A stretch of 64,000 nucleotides of DNA from Sporopachydermia quercuum (Eukaryota; Ascomycota; Sporopachydermiomycetes; Sporopachydermiales; Sporopachydermiaceae): assembly GCA_001599295.1 (NCBI GenBank), contig BCGN01000008.1, positions 992,001 to 1,056,000 on the forward strand. Reading direction: 5' to 3'. The position numbers and the translations under genes are program-made. Each line of letters starts with the position of its first letter. The stretch's first letter is position 1. Shown here piece by piece: positions 11,301 through 19,916 of this stretch. Under the pieces are notes generated by a model. The model saw only the letters and a list, made by a program, of their open reading frames with translations. It had not been told where the DNA came from and made no database searches.

Positions 11301-11744
11301 ATAGGAGCTCTCGAATTCGAACACGATGATGGCACAACTCTGGACCTATTCCCAAAACCTGACTTCTCATTAAGCAGAAGTTCTAGCCAAGAAAAAGATA
11401 GTAATGAATTCTGTGAAATTGACTATGAACTACTGAGACTTTATGACATTGAAAATACATTATTAAAAGCTTCGGAAGCATGGGAAACCCCTGATAGTAT
11501 AGGAGTCATTCAATGGAAGCGGTTTGTTAACATAATAGCAAACGAGCTGAAGATATCAGAAACTGGAATGGTCCAGTTTGAAGAATCAATTGCAACGTTG
11601 AGACAAAGTATTGGAGACTATAAACCTGTTAGATCAAGACATTCAATAATTGCTTCTCACAGTATGACAGATCTGAAGAGGTTTAATAGGAGAAGTATAT
11701 CATTATCGACGTCTTTCTCCAAAGGGTTGAAACTATCAAAGTAA
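8388..11744 (+). CDS. BUD2: BUD2, RasGAP for the Rsr1/Bud1 GTPase
   Basis: 1118 residues from the first ATG (8388); upstream codons are open but lack an ATG, and MNPFSKRILSGKK is a natural start. The first 210 residues resemble a PH-like region, then comes a C2-like region before the RasGAP domain at about 600-795. The GAP signatures are clear: FRGNSLFSK at 603-611 carries the arginine finger (Arg604) and FLFLRYFCPAILNP is the conserved FLR block. Similarity across the GAP core fits Bud2 better than Ira1/2, which are far larger. Bud2 stimulates GTP hydrolysis on Rsr1 to direct the bud site. The C-terminal third has an Asn/Thr-rich insert (about 895-965) and a basic Ser-rich tail. Two codons contain an N. 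It is convergent with NUP116. Confidence 0.88.
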   Translation: MNPFSKRILSGKKSISSIFSSSSTKNNELNDLLLTKTLTDHISDSSNIYLKGNVDWMYPVSKDGTIWNSNTLEITRNGALIVXNDDSSLSLTVTNISSSNESTSSINTTSRSQKIHTNPKTVIVDYLQSSLIFIKTNNMTIHISPIRGKPVVLSIKSKESFATWCYGLIAWSRLRSGGLSSKFYLRAPKRTDDKGTLLVCHLKALTVSASTHSTESSSWFSCLAVLLKNGTIQLLQESSGNILYEIHTTSLLRQEIFSLGKNNILYLGINPDLRQSFPGLIIPTAPQEVFVPRGKTSSTSNGSSLSTLTSSPSSSHLGSSSHSSSSQPQTVKLLFSLPIDLEDWLLSLHSFALAVSTGPSYQQPESSLSPVSNLELDIINFELEQDFLTDSPDLHYYYLELVSGILLLGRTGVVATEQQVKVNSVFYKEEFIYEALPSAKGLAIRVKKAFGPRYSVDDSVIGELLLDLSQLQSSNALEEWYPVKAINPVNGXIGHLLLRGDLFTINVLAPAHYSYLQGLLSKQIPFSFISRLSQSENLQSTSKILLEIFISLNNQQQWISRLMDYELKDVLNYVNTLSPSKKKNLNNGSSSLLPDISVYNTAFRGNSLFSKTVELYCFKIGKDYLDKVIGKSIRKIVRENIDCEIDPSRTDEALLKENQIRLKNYMERLWKNIRDTTNELPTELRILFSEFRIKIARIVDPDYPENARLKVIYNAITGFLFLRYFCPAILNPKLFELLEIHPNLRVKRTLTLLAKILQTFANRTLFARKEAYMLPFNELLQEKSSEMIDYLDQITCIERNGDKNVEMNETSDLDLDMGLFSMKYDNREQDKGNSRTTTANTSTADDTAMTSSDKVPRPKLHIPNELLKELPTIPYFIDRNLRYALLVKNFTPAQLVSDGSNVSITNINSNTDKSTTDTTSNKTNTSTTINANNKENKDNSKDINNDKGTTALIKSKGNASLAIANSTSDIRIGALEFEHDDGTTLDLFPKPDFSLSRSSSQEKDSNEFCEIDYELLRLYDIENTLLKASEAWETPDSIGVIQWKRFVNIIANELKISETGMVQFEESIATLRQSIGDYKPVRSRHSIIASHSMTDLKRFNRRSISLSTSFSKGLKLSK

Positions 11745-12345
11745 ATAACAGCGGCATTTGGTAAAGGCTACTTCTAGAAATCATGTTTTGTTAGTTACGT
11801 GATACCTATATATGGTTATGGAAGATTTTATTACCGATGATATGAAATGAGATGATCTACTCAGCTGGTTTTATCTGCTAAGTGAGCGTTGAGCTATGGG
11901 AGTGGCAGATAAGTGGCAATTCTACTACTGTGTATTATTACTGTTGATAGTTGATACTTTATTGCTGTGCTTACTACTATTAACTACTTTCGCTGTTACA
12001 TCAATATACAATATCAAGAGATAATTTTATTAGCCATTTAGAAAGAACATTAATAGTTAATCAAATAAATGGTTCTCAGTTCATAGGAACAAGACATTCC
12101 TTTAATACATTATGGAATAATAAATAGTAGTGGTAATAATATAATATAATATAGTAGTAATCAAAAAGAAACAGAAGATATGAGGGGCTCAGCATATAAA
12201 AGCAAGTACAGCAGAGCAGAGCAATTAGACAACAAAGGTATGTGTTCATAAAATGATGATAACGACAAATGACAATTCAACAAGAACATGACACTTAACA
12301 GCATCGAGTTCCAATTCTCACAATCTCCTTATTCAAAATTCTTTT
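11745..12345. other. Convergent intergenic BUD2 / NUP116
   Basis: 600 bases of 3' flanks for two converging genes. AT-rich; no gene or RNA seen. Confidence 0.6.
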
Positions 12346-15300
12346 TTATCCTTCAAATCCATCAACACGGAAAGTCCATTGGGAATTCTCAGCATTGAAA
12401 TCAATAAACTTAACTCCTTCAACTGTCTTTAATTTATCAATGAACTTCTTCATCCTAGGATGTGAAGCATCCTTGATGGGTTTCAGAGTTCCAACAGAAA
12501 CTGGATAAACATTTTCTAGGGTGATTTTGGCTGGAACATTTAATCCTTGTCCTTTAGGTGGTCTCATAGTATCATCTTTATAAATACAACATGATCGGTT
12601 TCTGAATACAACCACGTTATTACAAATGTCGTACAATGATTCGAGTGAAGTGAGATCAACAGGATTAAGAAATTCCACATATCCGAATCCTTTTCTCCCA
12701 ACTTTGAGGTTAAAAACGGCTTGTAATTGGTTAGTAGGGAGTTTTCGTAGTTTCGATAGCTTAGGAGATGTCCAATAGCCCAAATCATCAATGGACTCAT
12801 CATCGGGAATAGCATCTTCAGGATCCACAATTTTCTCGACAGGTTTCGTTGATTGTTGGGTATTTACAGTTTCAGCTTGAGACTCTGTTCTTGTTTCCGC
12901 TGAGTGTATGGGTTTTGAAAGGAAAGGATCTGATGCACCATTAGCTTTAGCATTGCTGTTATTGGCCTTAATGTTACCGTTGGTGAGATTGTTGATAGAA
13001 TTACCATTACTAGCTGTACCATTAATACTCAAGGTATTGTTCGATCGTCTTTCACTCATTTCTGGTTTACTGTTATCGTTATTAATGTTATTATAACCAC
13101 TGGTTGTTCTTTTGCTTGGCGAAATTGATTCAAGCTTCTTTTCAACATTCAACGGCATGCTAGTATTTGGTAGTGGTTGAGGCTCTAAACCAGAAGAGGT
13201 AGTACCATCAGTAGTGATGACAGCTTTCCTTTGACCAGGATTTTCAACACACTTCAGTATGTCTGTAAGGAAGAAATCCTTCTTGCCGTTATTCTGGATC
13301 ATCAAGTTCTTAATATTAGAATTAGATTTAGTGAAAATGCTCTTTGAATTGTTTCCATTCACCGGTCCGTTATCCACTCCCATACTACGTAATCGTGAAT
13401 ATTTCATAGACGATGAAAACAACATATTTAATTTGGATTCATGACTAGTGGTTGCACCGGCTTTCTTAACTTTTCCTGAGCTATCGAATAGTTTAGCAAT
13501 AGGTACGGTTTTCTTTCCTTGACCATAGCGAGGAGTCTTAATAATACTAGAAAGCAATGGGGTTTCGTAAGGGTTGGAATTCAGGTTGTAGTTATTGTTC
13601 CTGTTAAGGATTGAGCTTGACATTGAGGTGATACCGTTAAGACCCGTTTGAGTTCCATTAGGTTGAGTATTAGAGAAGGCTTGTTGCGCAGAAGTATTGA
13701 AAAGAGAGCCTGTTGGTTGGTTAGTCGTCAATGTTGATCCAAAGGTATTGTTCGGTGCCTGAGCAGCTTGCCCAATAGTGTTACTGGTCCCAAAACCTGA
13801 ATTGTTGTTATTAACACCTCCTCCAAAGCCTGTGTTGATACCTTGAGTTTTATTGCCGAACAATCCTCCACTGGTGCCTGCTCCAAGAACCGAATTATTG
13901 GTGATATTGTTATTATTGTTACCAAAAAGTCCCCCAGAACCAAAACCAGTGTTAGTCGTAGTAGTGTTATTAGTAGTATTGTTATTATTACCAAAGCCAA
14001 AACCCGTACCAGTAGTTGCTGGTTTGTTACCGAAAAGACCACCGGAGGCAGTATTAGCAGCTCCAAATCCTGTGCCAGTGGTGTTGTTGCTTGCAGCACC
14101 AGCATTGTTATTAGCACCAAAGCCACCGAACAAGTTTGGCTTGGCAGCACCAGTGTTATTATTGGCATTGCCAAACAGTCCACCGGTGGTAGAAGTAGTA
14201 CCAGTGTTATTACCACCAAATAATCCACCACCAGAGCCAAACCCTGTGGTGCCAGTACTGGTAGCGTTGTTATTGCTGCCAAATAACCCTCCTGCTGTAG
14301 TAGTTGGGGGATTATTGTTACTACCAAAAAGCCCACCACTGGGAGTAGCGTTGGTATTACTAGTAGTGCCTGCTCCAAATCCAAACGCTGGTTTGGCTGC
14401 ATTGTTATTAGCAGCTCCAAAGCCAAACCCAGTGCTGGTAGTGCTAGTGTTATTGTTGGTAGTATTACTGCCAAAAAGACCACCACCCGTGGTAGTATTG
14501 TTATTGCTACCAAATANTCCTCCACCAGAGGCACTAGTAGTAGTGCTACCGGTGCCAAAAAGTCCGCCTGGTTTGGCTCCAAAGGCAGAAGTGGTTTGAT
14601 TATTGTTATTTGTATTACCAAATCCAAAGCCGGTGGAAGTATTGCTATTGGCACCAAATCCACCAGTTGTTGAATTGCTACCAAAAAGTCCCCCGCTAGT
14701 AGTGTTAGATGTACTTCCGAACAATCCACCCGGTTTATTAGCAGTGCTACCAAATAAACCACCGGTGGTATTGGCAGCATTGTTATTATTGCTGTTGTTC
14801 ATGCCAAATAATCCACCTGAAGTATTATTGCTATTATTGGTACTACCAAAGAGCCCACCAGAAGTTGTACTGTTAGAGCCAAATGGAGAACTACTAGTAT
14901 TACCAAACTGCGATTGAGTATTCGATCCAAATCCAGTAGAACCAAAAGCTGAAGAACCAAATCCAGTGGATGTTGTATTGGTGTTTTGGCCAAATGGTGA
15001 TGTTGTGTTGTTATTACTGCCAAAGCCTGTTGCTGTTTGACCAAATGGAGAACTGCTGGTAGCTGCTGTGGAACCAAAAGTTTTGGCCCCACTGAATCCA
15101 AATGGTGAGTTACTTGTAGCTGTGGTACTTCCAAATCCAGTAGATGTTTGACCAAAAGGAGCGTTGGTGTTGGTGGTGTTGTTGTTTGCAGCTCCAAATG
15201 GAGAACTATTGTTACTATTCATATTTCCATCACTGAAAATTCTATTGTGACCGTAATCTTGGAATCGCAATTCTTCAAAGGAAAAATCCTTATACTCTGG

Positions 15301-15843
15301 CATGAATCCAATGCTTTGGTAACAATTCATAACACCTGCTACGTTATCTTTTTCGTTGAATGGTTTGAAAGGAACTGATCCTGTGCCATTGGTTTGGGTT
15401 CCGCTGACGGATTGGCCAAACACGGAAGCGGTATTAGTACTACCAAACGCTCCCCCGCTGGTGCTCCCAAAGCCACCAAATCCACTAGAAGGTTTTGACC
15501 CAAAGAATCCTCCCGTTGAGTTTGATGATGGTGTAGTAGGTTGCCCGAATGGACCCGATGCATTAGTATTGGTGGTACCAAAGGGAGCACTGTTAGTATT
15601 ACTGCCAAAGGGTGATGTGCTGGTGTTAGAGGACCCAAACAAACCTCCTCCGGTGTTGGCATTGGTAGAACCAAAAGGAGCACTTGTCGTGGTGGTATTG
15701 TTATTATTAGAATTAGAGAACAATGAGTTACCAAATGACATTGATCCAGTGTTATTATTGGTACTGGCTCCACCAAAAGGTGTATTGCTACTGTTGCTAG
15801 TAGTATTACTAGCTCCAAAGGAAAAGCTGGGTTTGCTGAACAT
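12346..15843 (-). CDS. NUP116: NUP116-type GLFG nucleoporin (Nup98 family)
   Basis: 1165 residues starting MFSKPSFSFG at 15843; eight upstream codons are open but start with TTG. The order is: FG/GF repeats; a GLEBS motif at about residues 160-197 containing FSFEELRFQDY, which docks the mRNA export factor Gle2; a long run of GGLFG, FGFG and FGS repeats in Asn/Thr-rich linkers to about residue 750; and a C-terminal Nup98-type autoproteolytic-fold domain (about 1020-1165). The HFS cleavage site of Nup98/Nup145 is absent, as in Nup100/Nup116. Possession of GLEBS points to Nup116, although in a yeast without genome duplication this may be the single parent of NUP100 and NUP116. It forms part of the permeability barrier of the nuclear pore. 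Long open frames on the opposite strand are by-products of the repeats. Confidence 0.92.
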   Translation of the reverse strand: MFSKPSFSFGASNTTSNSSNTPFGGASTNNNTGSMSFGNSLFSNSNNNNTTTTSAPFGSTNANTGGGLFGSSNTSTSPFGSNTNSAPFGTTNTNASGPFGQPTTPSSNSTGGFFGSKPSSGFGGFGSTSGGAFGSTNTASVFGQSVSGTQTNGTGSVPFKPFNEKDNVAGVMNCYQSIGFMPEYKDFSFEELRFQDYGHNRIFSDGNMNSNNSSPFGAANNNTTNTNAPFGQTSTGFGSTTATSNSPFGFSGAKTFGSTAATSSSPFGQTATGFGSNNNTTSPFGQNTNTTSTGFGSSAFGSTGFGSNTQSQFGNTSSSPFGSNSTTSGGLFGSTNNSNNTSGGLFGMNNSNNNNAANTTGGLFGSTANKPGGLFGSTSNTTSGGLFGSNSTTGGFGANSNTSTGFGFGNTNNNNQTTSAFGAKPGGLFGTGSTTTSASGGGXFGSNNNTTTGGGLFGSNTTNNNTSTTSTGFGFGAANNNAAKPAFGFGAGTTSNTNATPSGGLFGSNNNPPTTTAGGLFGSNNNATSTGTTGFGSGGGLFGGNNTGTTSTTGGLFGNANNNTGAAKPNLFGGFGANNNAGAASNNTTGTGFGAANTASGGLFGNKPATTGTGFGFGNNNNTTNNTTTTNTGFGSGGLFGNNNNNITNNSVLGAGTSGGLFGNKTQGINTGFGGGVNNNNSGFGTSNTIGQAAQAPNNTFGSTLTTNQPTGSLFNTSAQQAFSNTQPNGTQTGLNGITSMSSSILNRNNNYNLNSNPYETPLLSSIIKTPRYGQGKKTVPIAKLFDSSGKVKKAGATTSHESKLNMLFSSSMKYSRLRSMGVDNGPVNGNNSKSIFTKSNSNIKNLMIQNNGKKDFFLTDILKCVENPGQRKAVITTDGTTSSGLEPQPLPNTSMPLNVEKKLESISPSKRTTSGYNNINNDNSKPEMSERRSNNTLSINGTASNGNSINNLTNGNIKANNSNAKANGASDPFLSKPIHSAETRTESQAETVNTQQSTKPVEKIVDPEDAIPDDESIDDLGYWTSPKLSKLRKLPTNQLQAVFNLKVGRKGFGYVEFLNPVDLTSLESLYDICNNVVVFRNRSCCIYKDDTMRPPKGQGLNVPAKITLENVYPVSVGTLKPIKDASHPRMKKFIDKLKTVEGVKFIDFNAENSQWTFRVDGFEG

Positions 15844-16513
15844 GTTTGGATGAATTACGGAAGCCAAGAGTTCAAACGTTCAAAGGTTCAAATAGTTGTT
15901 ACTGTCGCTGTAATCACTTCGATTGTACTATCAAATACTAATACTTGCCTTAGTTACGATTATTTCAATAAAATAACGCTATTAATGCTGCTTATATTAT
16001 GCTGTTATTTTATCCTCACTTTTGCAGAGTATATGATCAAATTAACACCAGAACGATATCGATCGCAAAACTTCGTTTAAGGTAAATCACAAAATATATA
16101 GAGATTCTTGTCTCTATTCCTGATAAACTACTGCTTTGTTTGATATTCAACTGTTTCTTCACACTGTAATTCAATGTATGTACTGATCAGTCAAACAATT
16201 AAAGTAATAACAGCAATGATACCATTCGGATCAACACAACAAACGTTTACACCAATTTCAATCAATGACAATCTATAGAACCAACCATTTAGATATGTTG
16301 ATTTTATCAATAACGTGTTTAATGCTGTTCGATTTGAGTGATAATTAATATATCTAATTGATATAACTAGCGTTTGATCTGGTTGTAAGAAGAAGAGTGT
16401 CATTGTTATGTCTTTTTGTTTGCCCTTTTCTTGTGTGGTAATAAAGTGTGGATTTTGTCCTACTATGAAATTGTGACATATCCAAAGTTTTGATTCCCTA
16501 AAAAAGCAATAGG

Positions 16514-16527
16514 GTATCACGTGATAC
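16514..16527. promoter_or_regulatory. CACGTG palindrome GTATCACGTGATAC
   Basis: Perfect 14-bp palindrome centred on an E-box. ATCACGTGA matches the Cbf1 (CDEI-type) site RTCACRTG. It lies about 670 bases from the NUP116 start and 550 from the FUN30 start. Confidence 0.5.
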
Positions 16528-16541
16528 AATGGTTTTGGAAT

Positions 16542-16582
16542 TCGGAAATAATATGTTCTTACCCTGAGAATCGGAAATAATA
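16542..16582 (+). repeat. Two copies of TCGGAAATAATA
   Basis: The 12-mer occurs exactly at 16542-16553 and 16571-16582 (29-base spacing), and a third time at 36518-36529 in the USO1/RAD59 upstream region. A candidate transcription-factor site of unknown identity. Confidence 0.5.
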
Positions 16583-16650
16583 AGAATAAAAATTGGCAGT
16601 ATCTCCAGGACAAAATGTTCGGACAATTTCTAACTCATTCATCTCATCTC

Positions 16651-16683
16651 TGTCCGGGAAGACGCGTTAAAAACGCCCCGGAC
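16651..16683. promoter_or_regulatory. GC-rich inverted repeat around an MCB upstream of FUN30
   Basis: GTCCGGG (16652-16658) and CCCGGAC (16677-16683) form a 7-bp inverted repeat whose loop contains ACGCGT (16662-16667), the MBF core. The 13-mer TGTCCGGGAAGAC (16651-16663) recurs downstream of FUN30 at 20422. CGG/CCG half-sites would also suit a zinc-cluster factor. Confidence 0.45.
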
Positions 16684-16845
16684 GGGCACCTTCTGTTGAA
16701 CCTTTATGAAAAATAAATTCTCCGTTTCCATCAAATCATCATAAACTAATTAGAATGTTGATCTACAAGCTCTCATGTCTATTTTTGAGTAGTAAATATG
16801 ATTTTCTGATAAATTCAACATTCCTAGCTCATATTGTATTAGCTT

Positions 16846-17067
16846 ATGACTTCTGAGAAACGAAATATCCCAAAATCCACGTCCCTTCCTAAGAGTCATA
16901 ATATTGATACCTCCCCTATAGAGACATCAAGAGGATCGCCAGTTTATAGGCAACATAGCAATCAGACCTCAGTTGTTGCTGTCCCTTCGTCATCGTCACC
17001 AGTGAAGGAACTTGATTTATTAACCTCCTCGCCTGTGCAGATCAACAGATCGTACCACCAAAATTAA
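16846..17067 (+). CDS. Probable Fun30 N-terminal segment in a different reading frame
   Basis: 73 codons from an ATG, ending in a stop five bases before the FUN30 ATG. The piece VVAVPSSSSPVKELDLLTSS resembles the N-terminus of S. cerevisiae Fun30 (VVQVPETSSPTK followed by SSPLKP), the region whose CDK sites bind Dpb11. The FUN30 frame itself stays open upstream to 17016, so the two frames overlap over 17016-17067 and a one-base correction (a base missing from the assembly, or a -1 shift) would join them. No plausible GT-AG intron fits. Alternatives are a uORF, or a genuine defect with translation starting at 17073. Confidence 0.5.
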   Translation: MTSEKRNIPKSTSLPKSHNIDTSPIETSRGSPVYRQHSNQTSVVAVPSSSSPVKELDLLTSSPVQINRSYHQN

Positions 17068-17072
17068 ACAAA

Positions 17073-19916
17073 ATGGCCGAGAATGGCAAATCGAGCAAAG
17101 TTGAGTACTCTCATGCATTATTATTCAAGTCAGTTAAACCTCGAGTGATTCCTTCGCCAGCTTCAGAACCTGGAAAGGATTCTAAAGAACTTTTTGCAAA
17201 TACATCTTCAAATGACTCTGCTGAATTCTCACAGTTTGCCTCTTCCTTGAGAGAGAAGTTTTCTTTCAAGCCTCGATCACCGTCACTCACACCTGGTCAG
17301 GAATCCAATGATGAGAGGGCACCAGTCAAAAATAATGAAGAGTCATTTGAGCTGAATCTTGCCAGATTAAAGAAGAGATTCCCTCATGTTAACGCTGCAG
17401 TTGTGTCATCAACACTAAGAATAACCAATAACTATGAAACAGCTTTCAGAAAGCTTGATGATGTGTACATTGCTAGAAAGCCAACAAATATCAAGACTGA
17501 GCCTGTAAAAGAGCTTCCGTCTTTAAAGCAGAATATGTCGCCAAAGAACAAAAGATCTTTAGCTGAAAAGTATGGATCAAGCAGTGCGAATGCCAAAGAA
17601 GAAATCAAACCAAAGAGAAGATTAGTCAAAGGCTCTGAACGTAATAGAGAAAGCTCGGTATCCAGCTCCAGTCATTCTACTCCTAATCCTCATATTTGTA
17701 TGCCTACCATTAGTAACTCCAGTAATACTGATATATCGAATACTAGGAAAGCTATTGATATAAACTCTGATTTAGAAGATGACGATTTACTTGAGTTGGA
17801 TCGCGAGATAATCGATTCTGACTCGGACTCTGATGCATCTGTTGAAGATAATGACAGTGCTCATGATTTCGATAAGAAGCTGATAAATTTTCTAAATACG
17901 GCTTCAGAAAACGATATAGCTAGTGTTGCTAATACTTCTGTTGAGACTGCCGATCTCATTATTTCAAAACGACCGTTTAACTCGATTGACGATGTTCTAG
18001 CTGTTGATAATAGCACCAATAAAAGAAGAGGTAGAACTTTAGGTACAAGGATTATTGAAGAATGTCATGATACTCTGAAAGGATATGAAGCTGTAGATAC
18101 CTTGATTAAAAAGTGTGCGGATTACGGAAACCAAATTTCCAAGGAAATGACCAAATGGGGCATAAACGTTGATGGTTCTAAAGGTGAGCTTGAAATAACG
18201 GAGCTTGATGGTATGGACGAAGATGTTAGTACTACCAGTATTAAGAACAAACCATCCTTAATTACTGAAAAGCCAAATATAATGGCCAAGAATTTCGATT
18301 TGAAAACGTATCAACTAATTGGTATAAGTTGGTTGTTTTTGTTATATCGCAAAGGTCTTTCGTGCATTCTTGCTGATGAAATGGGACTAGGCAAAACTTT
18401 ACAGGTTATTGCATTTCTTGCTCATTTGAAAGAATCTGGTTATCAAGGACCTCATTTAATTGTGGTTCCTGCCTCAACACTAGAAAACTGGTTACGTGAG
18501 TTTCAGAAATTTTGTCCTAATACATTATCCATTGAGCCTTATTATGGATCACAGAAAGAAAGAATTGATTTGAGGTATCGTCTGATGAATACCAAGTTTG
18601 ATATTATGGTGACTACCTATAATCTTGCTACGGGTGGCAAAAATGATGTTGGTTTCCTCAAGTCTTTTCAGTTCAACTGTTGTGTCTACGACGAAGGTCA
18701 TATGCTCAAGAATAGTGATAGTGAGAGATACAACAAGCTTATGAAATTGAGAGCGAAGTTCCGGCTGTTATTAACCGGTACTCCTTTGCAAAATAACTTA
18801 AGAGAATTGGTCTCGTTATTAGCCTTTATATTACCTAAGCTTTTCCAGGACAATCGGGATACGTTAAAGACGATTTTCAAAGCCAAATTGAAAACCACGG
18901 ATCAACAAAGTGGCTCAATTGTAAATGCTGCTTTTTTGTCGCAGGAGAGAATCACCAGGGCAAAGAGAATGATGACACCATTTGTTTTAAGAAGAAAGAA
19001 AGATCAAGTGTTGAAACATTTACCAGAGAAAACTCATAAAGTTATTTACTGCGAAATGGGCGAACAACAAAGAGCTATTTATAACGAACAGATAGCTACT
19101 GCGAAGAAAAATATCCAAGATAAAAAAGAAGGTATTGCCAATAATGGGTCATCCTCAAATGTTATGATGAGTTTAAGAAAAGCAGCAATTCATCAGCTGC
19201 TATTTAGAAACTTGTATAATGAAAGAATTTTGAGGAAAATGTCCAGACAGATTATGTATGAAGATTGCTATCAAGATGCAAATATGCAGTTTATATTTGA
19301 AGATATGGAAGTAATGAGTGATTACGAATTGCATTTGTTGTCCTGCAAATTCAAATCTATTTCAAAATTCAGACTGGTCAAAGATGAGTGGATGGATTCC
19401 GGTAAAGTGCAGAAGTTGAAGGAAATATTACAAGAAAGACTTGGTAATGGTGATCGTGTGTTGATATTCTCTCAATTCACCTTGGTACTAGATATATTAG
19501 AATCAGTATTAAGTACATTGGAGTATAAGTTTTTAAGATTAGATGGGTCAACTCCAGTTGATCAAAGGCAAGATTTGATAGATAAGTACTATGAAGATAA
19601 TACAATACCTGTTTTCCTGTTATCAACAAAAGCAGGAGGATTTGGAATTAATTTAGCATGTGCCAATGTTGTTGTTATCTTTGATTTGAGTTTCAATCCT
19701 CATGATGATAAACAAGCTGAAGATAGAGCTCATAGAGTAGGACAACAGAGAGAAGTTGAAGTTATAAGACTTGTGTGTAAGGATAGTATTGAGGAGAATA
19801 TTTTGGCGCTGGCCAATAATAAAATAGCTCTTGATCACCATGTATCTGGAGAAGAGGATCCTGAAGCTGAAACACAGAACATGTCATTAGTCAAGGAAAT
19901 GTTGTTTGGTAAGTGA
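17073..19916 (+). CDS. FUN30: FUN30, SNF2-family chromatin remodeller (Etl1/SMARCAD1 type)
   Basis: 947 residues from 17073; the true protein probably begins in the preceding frame. A CUE-like ubiquitin-binding segment sits near residues 90-125 (LKKRFPHVNAAVVSSTLRI), followed by an acidic linker. The SNF2 ATPase follows: motif I DEMGLGKT near 434, motif II DEGH near 539, TGTPLQNN, then the C-terminal helicase lobe with KAGGFGINLA and HRVGQ. The DEGH box and the lack of bromo- or chromodomains fit Fun30 rather than Snf2 or Chd1. Fun30 promotes long-range DNA end resection, heterochromatin silencing and histone H2A-H2B exchange. In S. cerevisiae it works with Dpb11 after CDK phosphorylation of its N-terminus. 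An MCB upstream hints at S-phase expression. Confidence 0.92.
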   Translation: MAENGKSSKVEYSHALLFKSVKPRVIPSPASEPGKDSKELFANTSSNDSAEFSQFASSLREKFSFKPRSPSLTPGQESNDERAPVKNNEESFELNLARLKKRFPHVNAAVVSSTLRITNNYETAFRKLDDVYIARKPTNIKTEPVKELPSLKQNMSPKNKRSLAEKYGSSSANAKEEIKPKRRLVKGSERNRESSVSSSSHSTPNPHICMPTISNSSNTDISNTRKAIDINSDLEDDDLLELDREIIDSDSDSDASVEDNDSAHDFDKKLINFLNTASENDIASVANTSVETADLIISKRPFNSIDDVLAVDNSTNKRRGRTLGTRIIEECHDTLKGYEAVDTLIKKCADYGNQISKEMTKWGINVDGSKGELEITELDGMDEDVSTTSIKNKPSLITEKPNIMAKNFDLKTYQLIGISWLFLLYRKGLSCILADEMGLGKTLQVIAFLAHLKESGYQGPHLIVVPASTLENWLREFQKFCPNTLSIEPYYGSQKERIDLRYRLMNTKFDIMVTTYNLATGGKNDVGFLKSFQFNCCVYDEGHMLKNSDSERYNKLMKLRAKFRLLLTGTPLQNNLRELVSLLAFILPKLFQDNRDTLKTIFKAKLKTTDQQSGSIVNAAFLSQERITRAKRMMTPFVLRRKKDQVLKHLPEKTHKVIYCEMGEQQRAIYNEQIATAKKNIQDKKEGIANNGSSSNVMMSLRKAAIHQLLFRNLYNERILRKMSRQIMYEDCYQDANMQFIFEDMEVMSDYELHLLSCKFKSISKFRLVKDEWMDSGKVQKLKEILQERLGNGDRVLIFSQFTLVLDILESVLSTLEYKFLRLDGSTPVDQRQDLIDKYYEDNTIPVFLLSTKAGGFGINLACANVVVIFDLSFNPHDDKQAEDRAHRVGQQREVEVIRLVCKDSIEENILALANNKIALDHHVSGEEDPEAETQNMSLVKEMLFGK

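Larger units (their letters stand above)
15844..16845. other. Divergent promoter region NUP116 / FUN30
   Basis: 1.0 kb shared upstream region. It is the densest regulatory-looking stretch of the window: a 14-bp CACGTG palindrome, two copies of a 12-mer, and a GC-rich inverted repeat enclosing ACGCGT, all listed separately. A 140-codon minus-strand frame (16191-16613) starts with TTG and has no recognisable domain. Confidence 0.6.

Noticed and set aside
13728-14917. Long open frames on both strands across the NUP116 repeat region
   Set aside because: They are Leu/Val/Pro-rich mirror translations of FG-repeat codons with no independent features.
15850-16080. 76-codon frame starting inside the NUP116 upstream region, with a membrane-like segment
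   Set aside because: Overlaps the NUP116 promoter, with no recognisable family.
16517-16600. Point centromere suggested by CDEI-like ATCACGTGA and nearby TTCGGAAA
   Set aside because: No CDEIII at the right distance; point centromeres are confined to a group of Saccharomycetaceae; the site lies in a promoter.
16191-16613. 140-codon minus-strand frame between NUP116 and FUN30
   Set aside because: Begins with TTG, lies in a regulatory region, and shows no domain or splice-supported extension.
17002-17040. GT...AG intron to join the two FUN30 frames
   Set aside because: 39 bases, no branch-point motif, no consensus donor.
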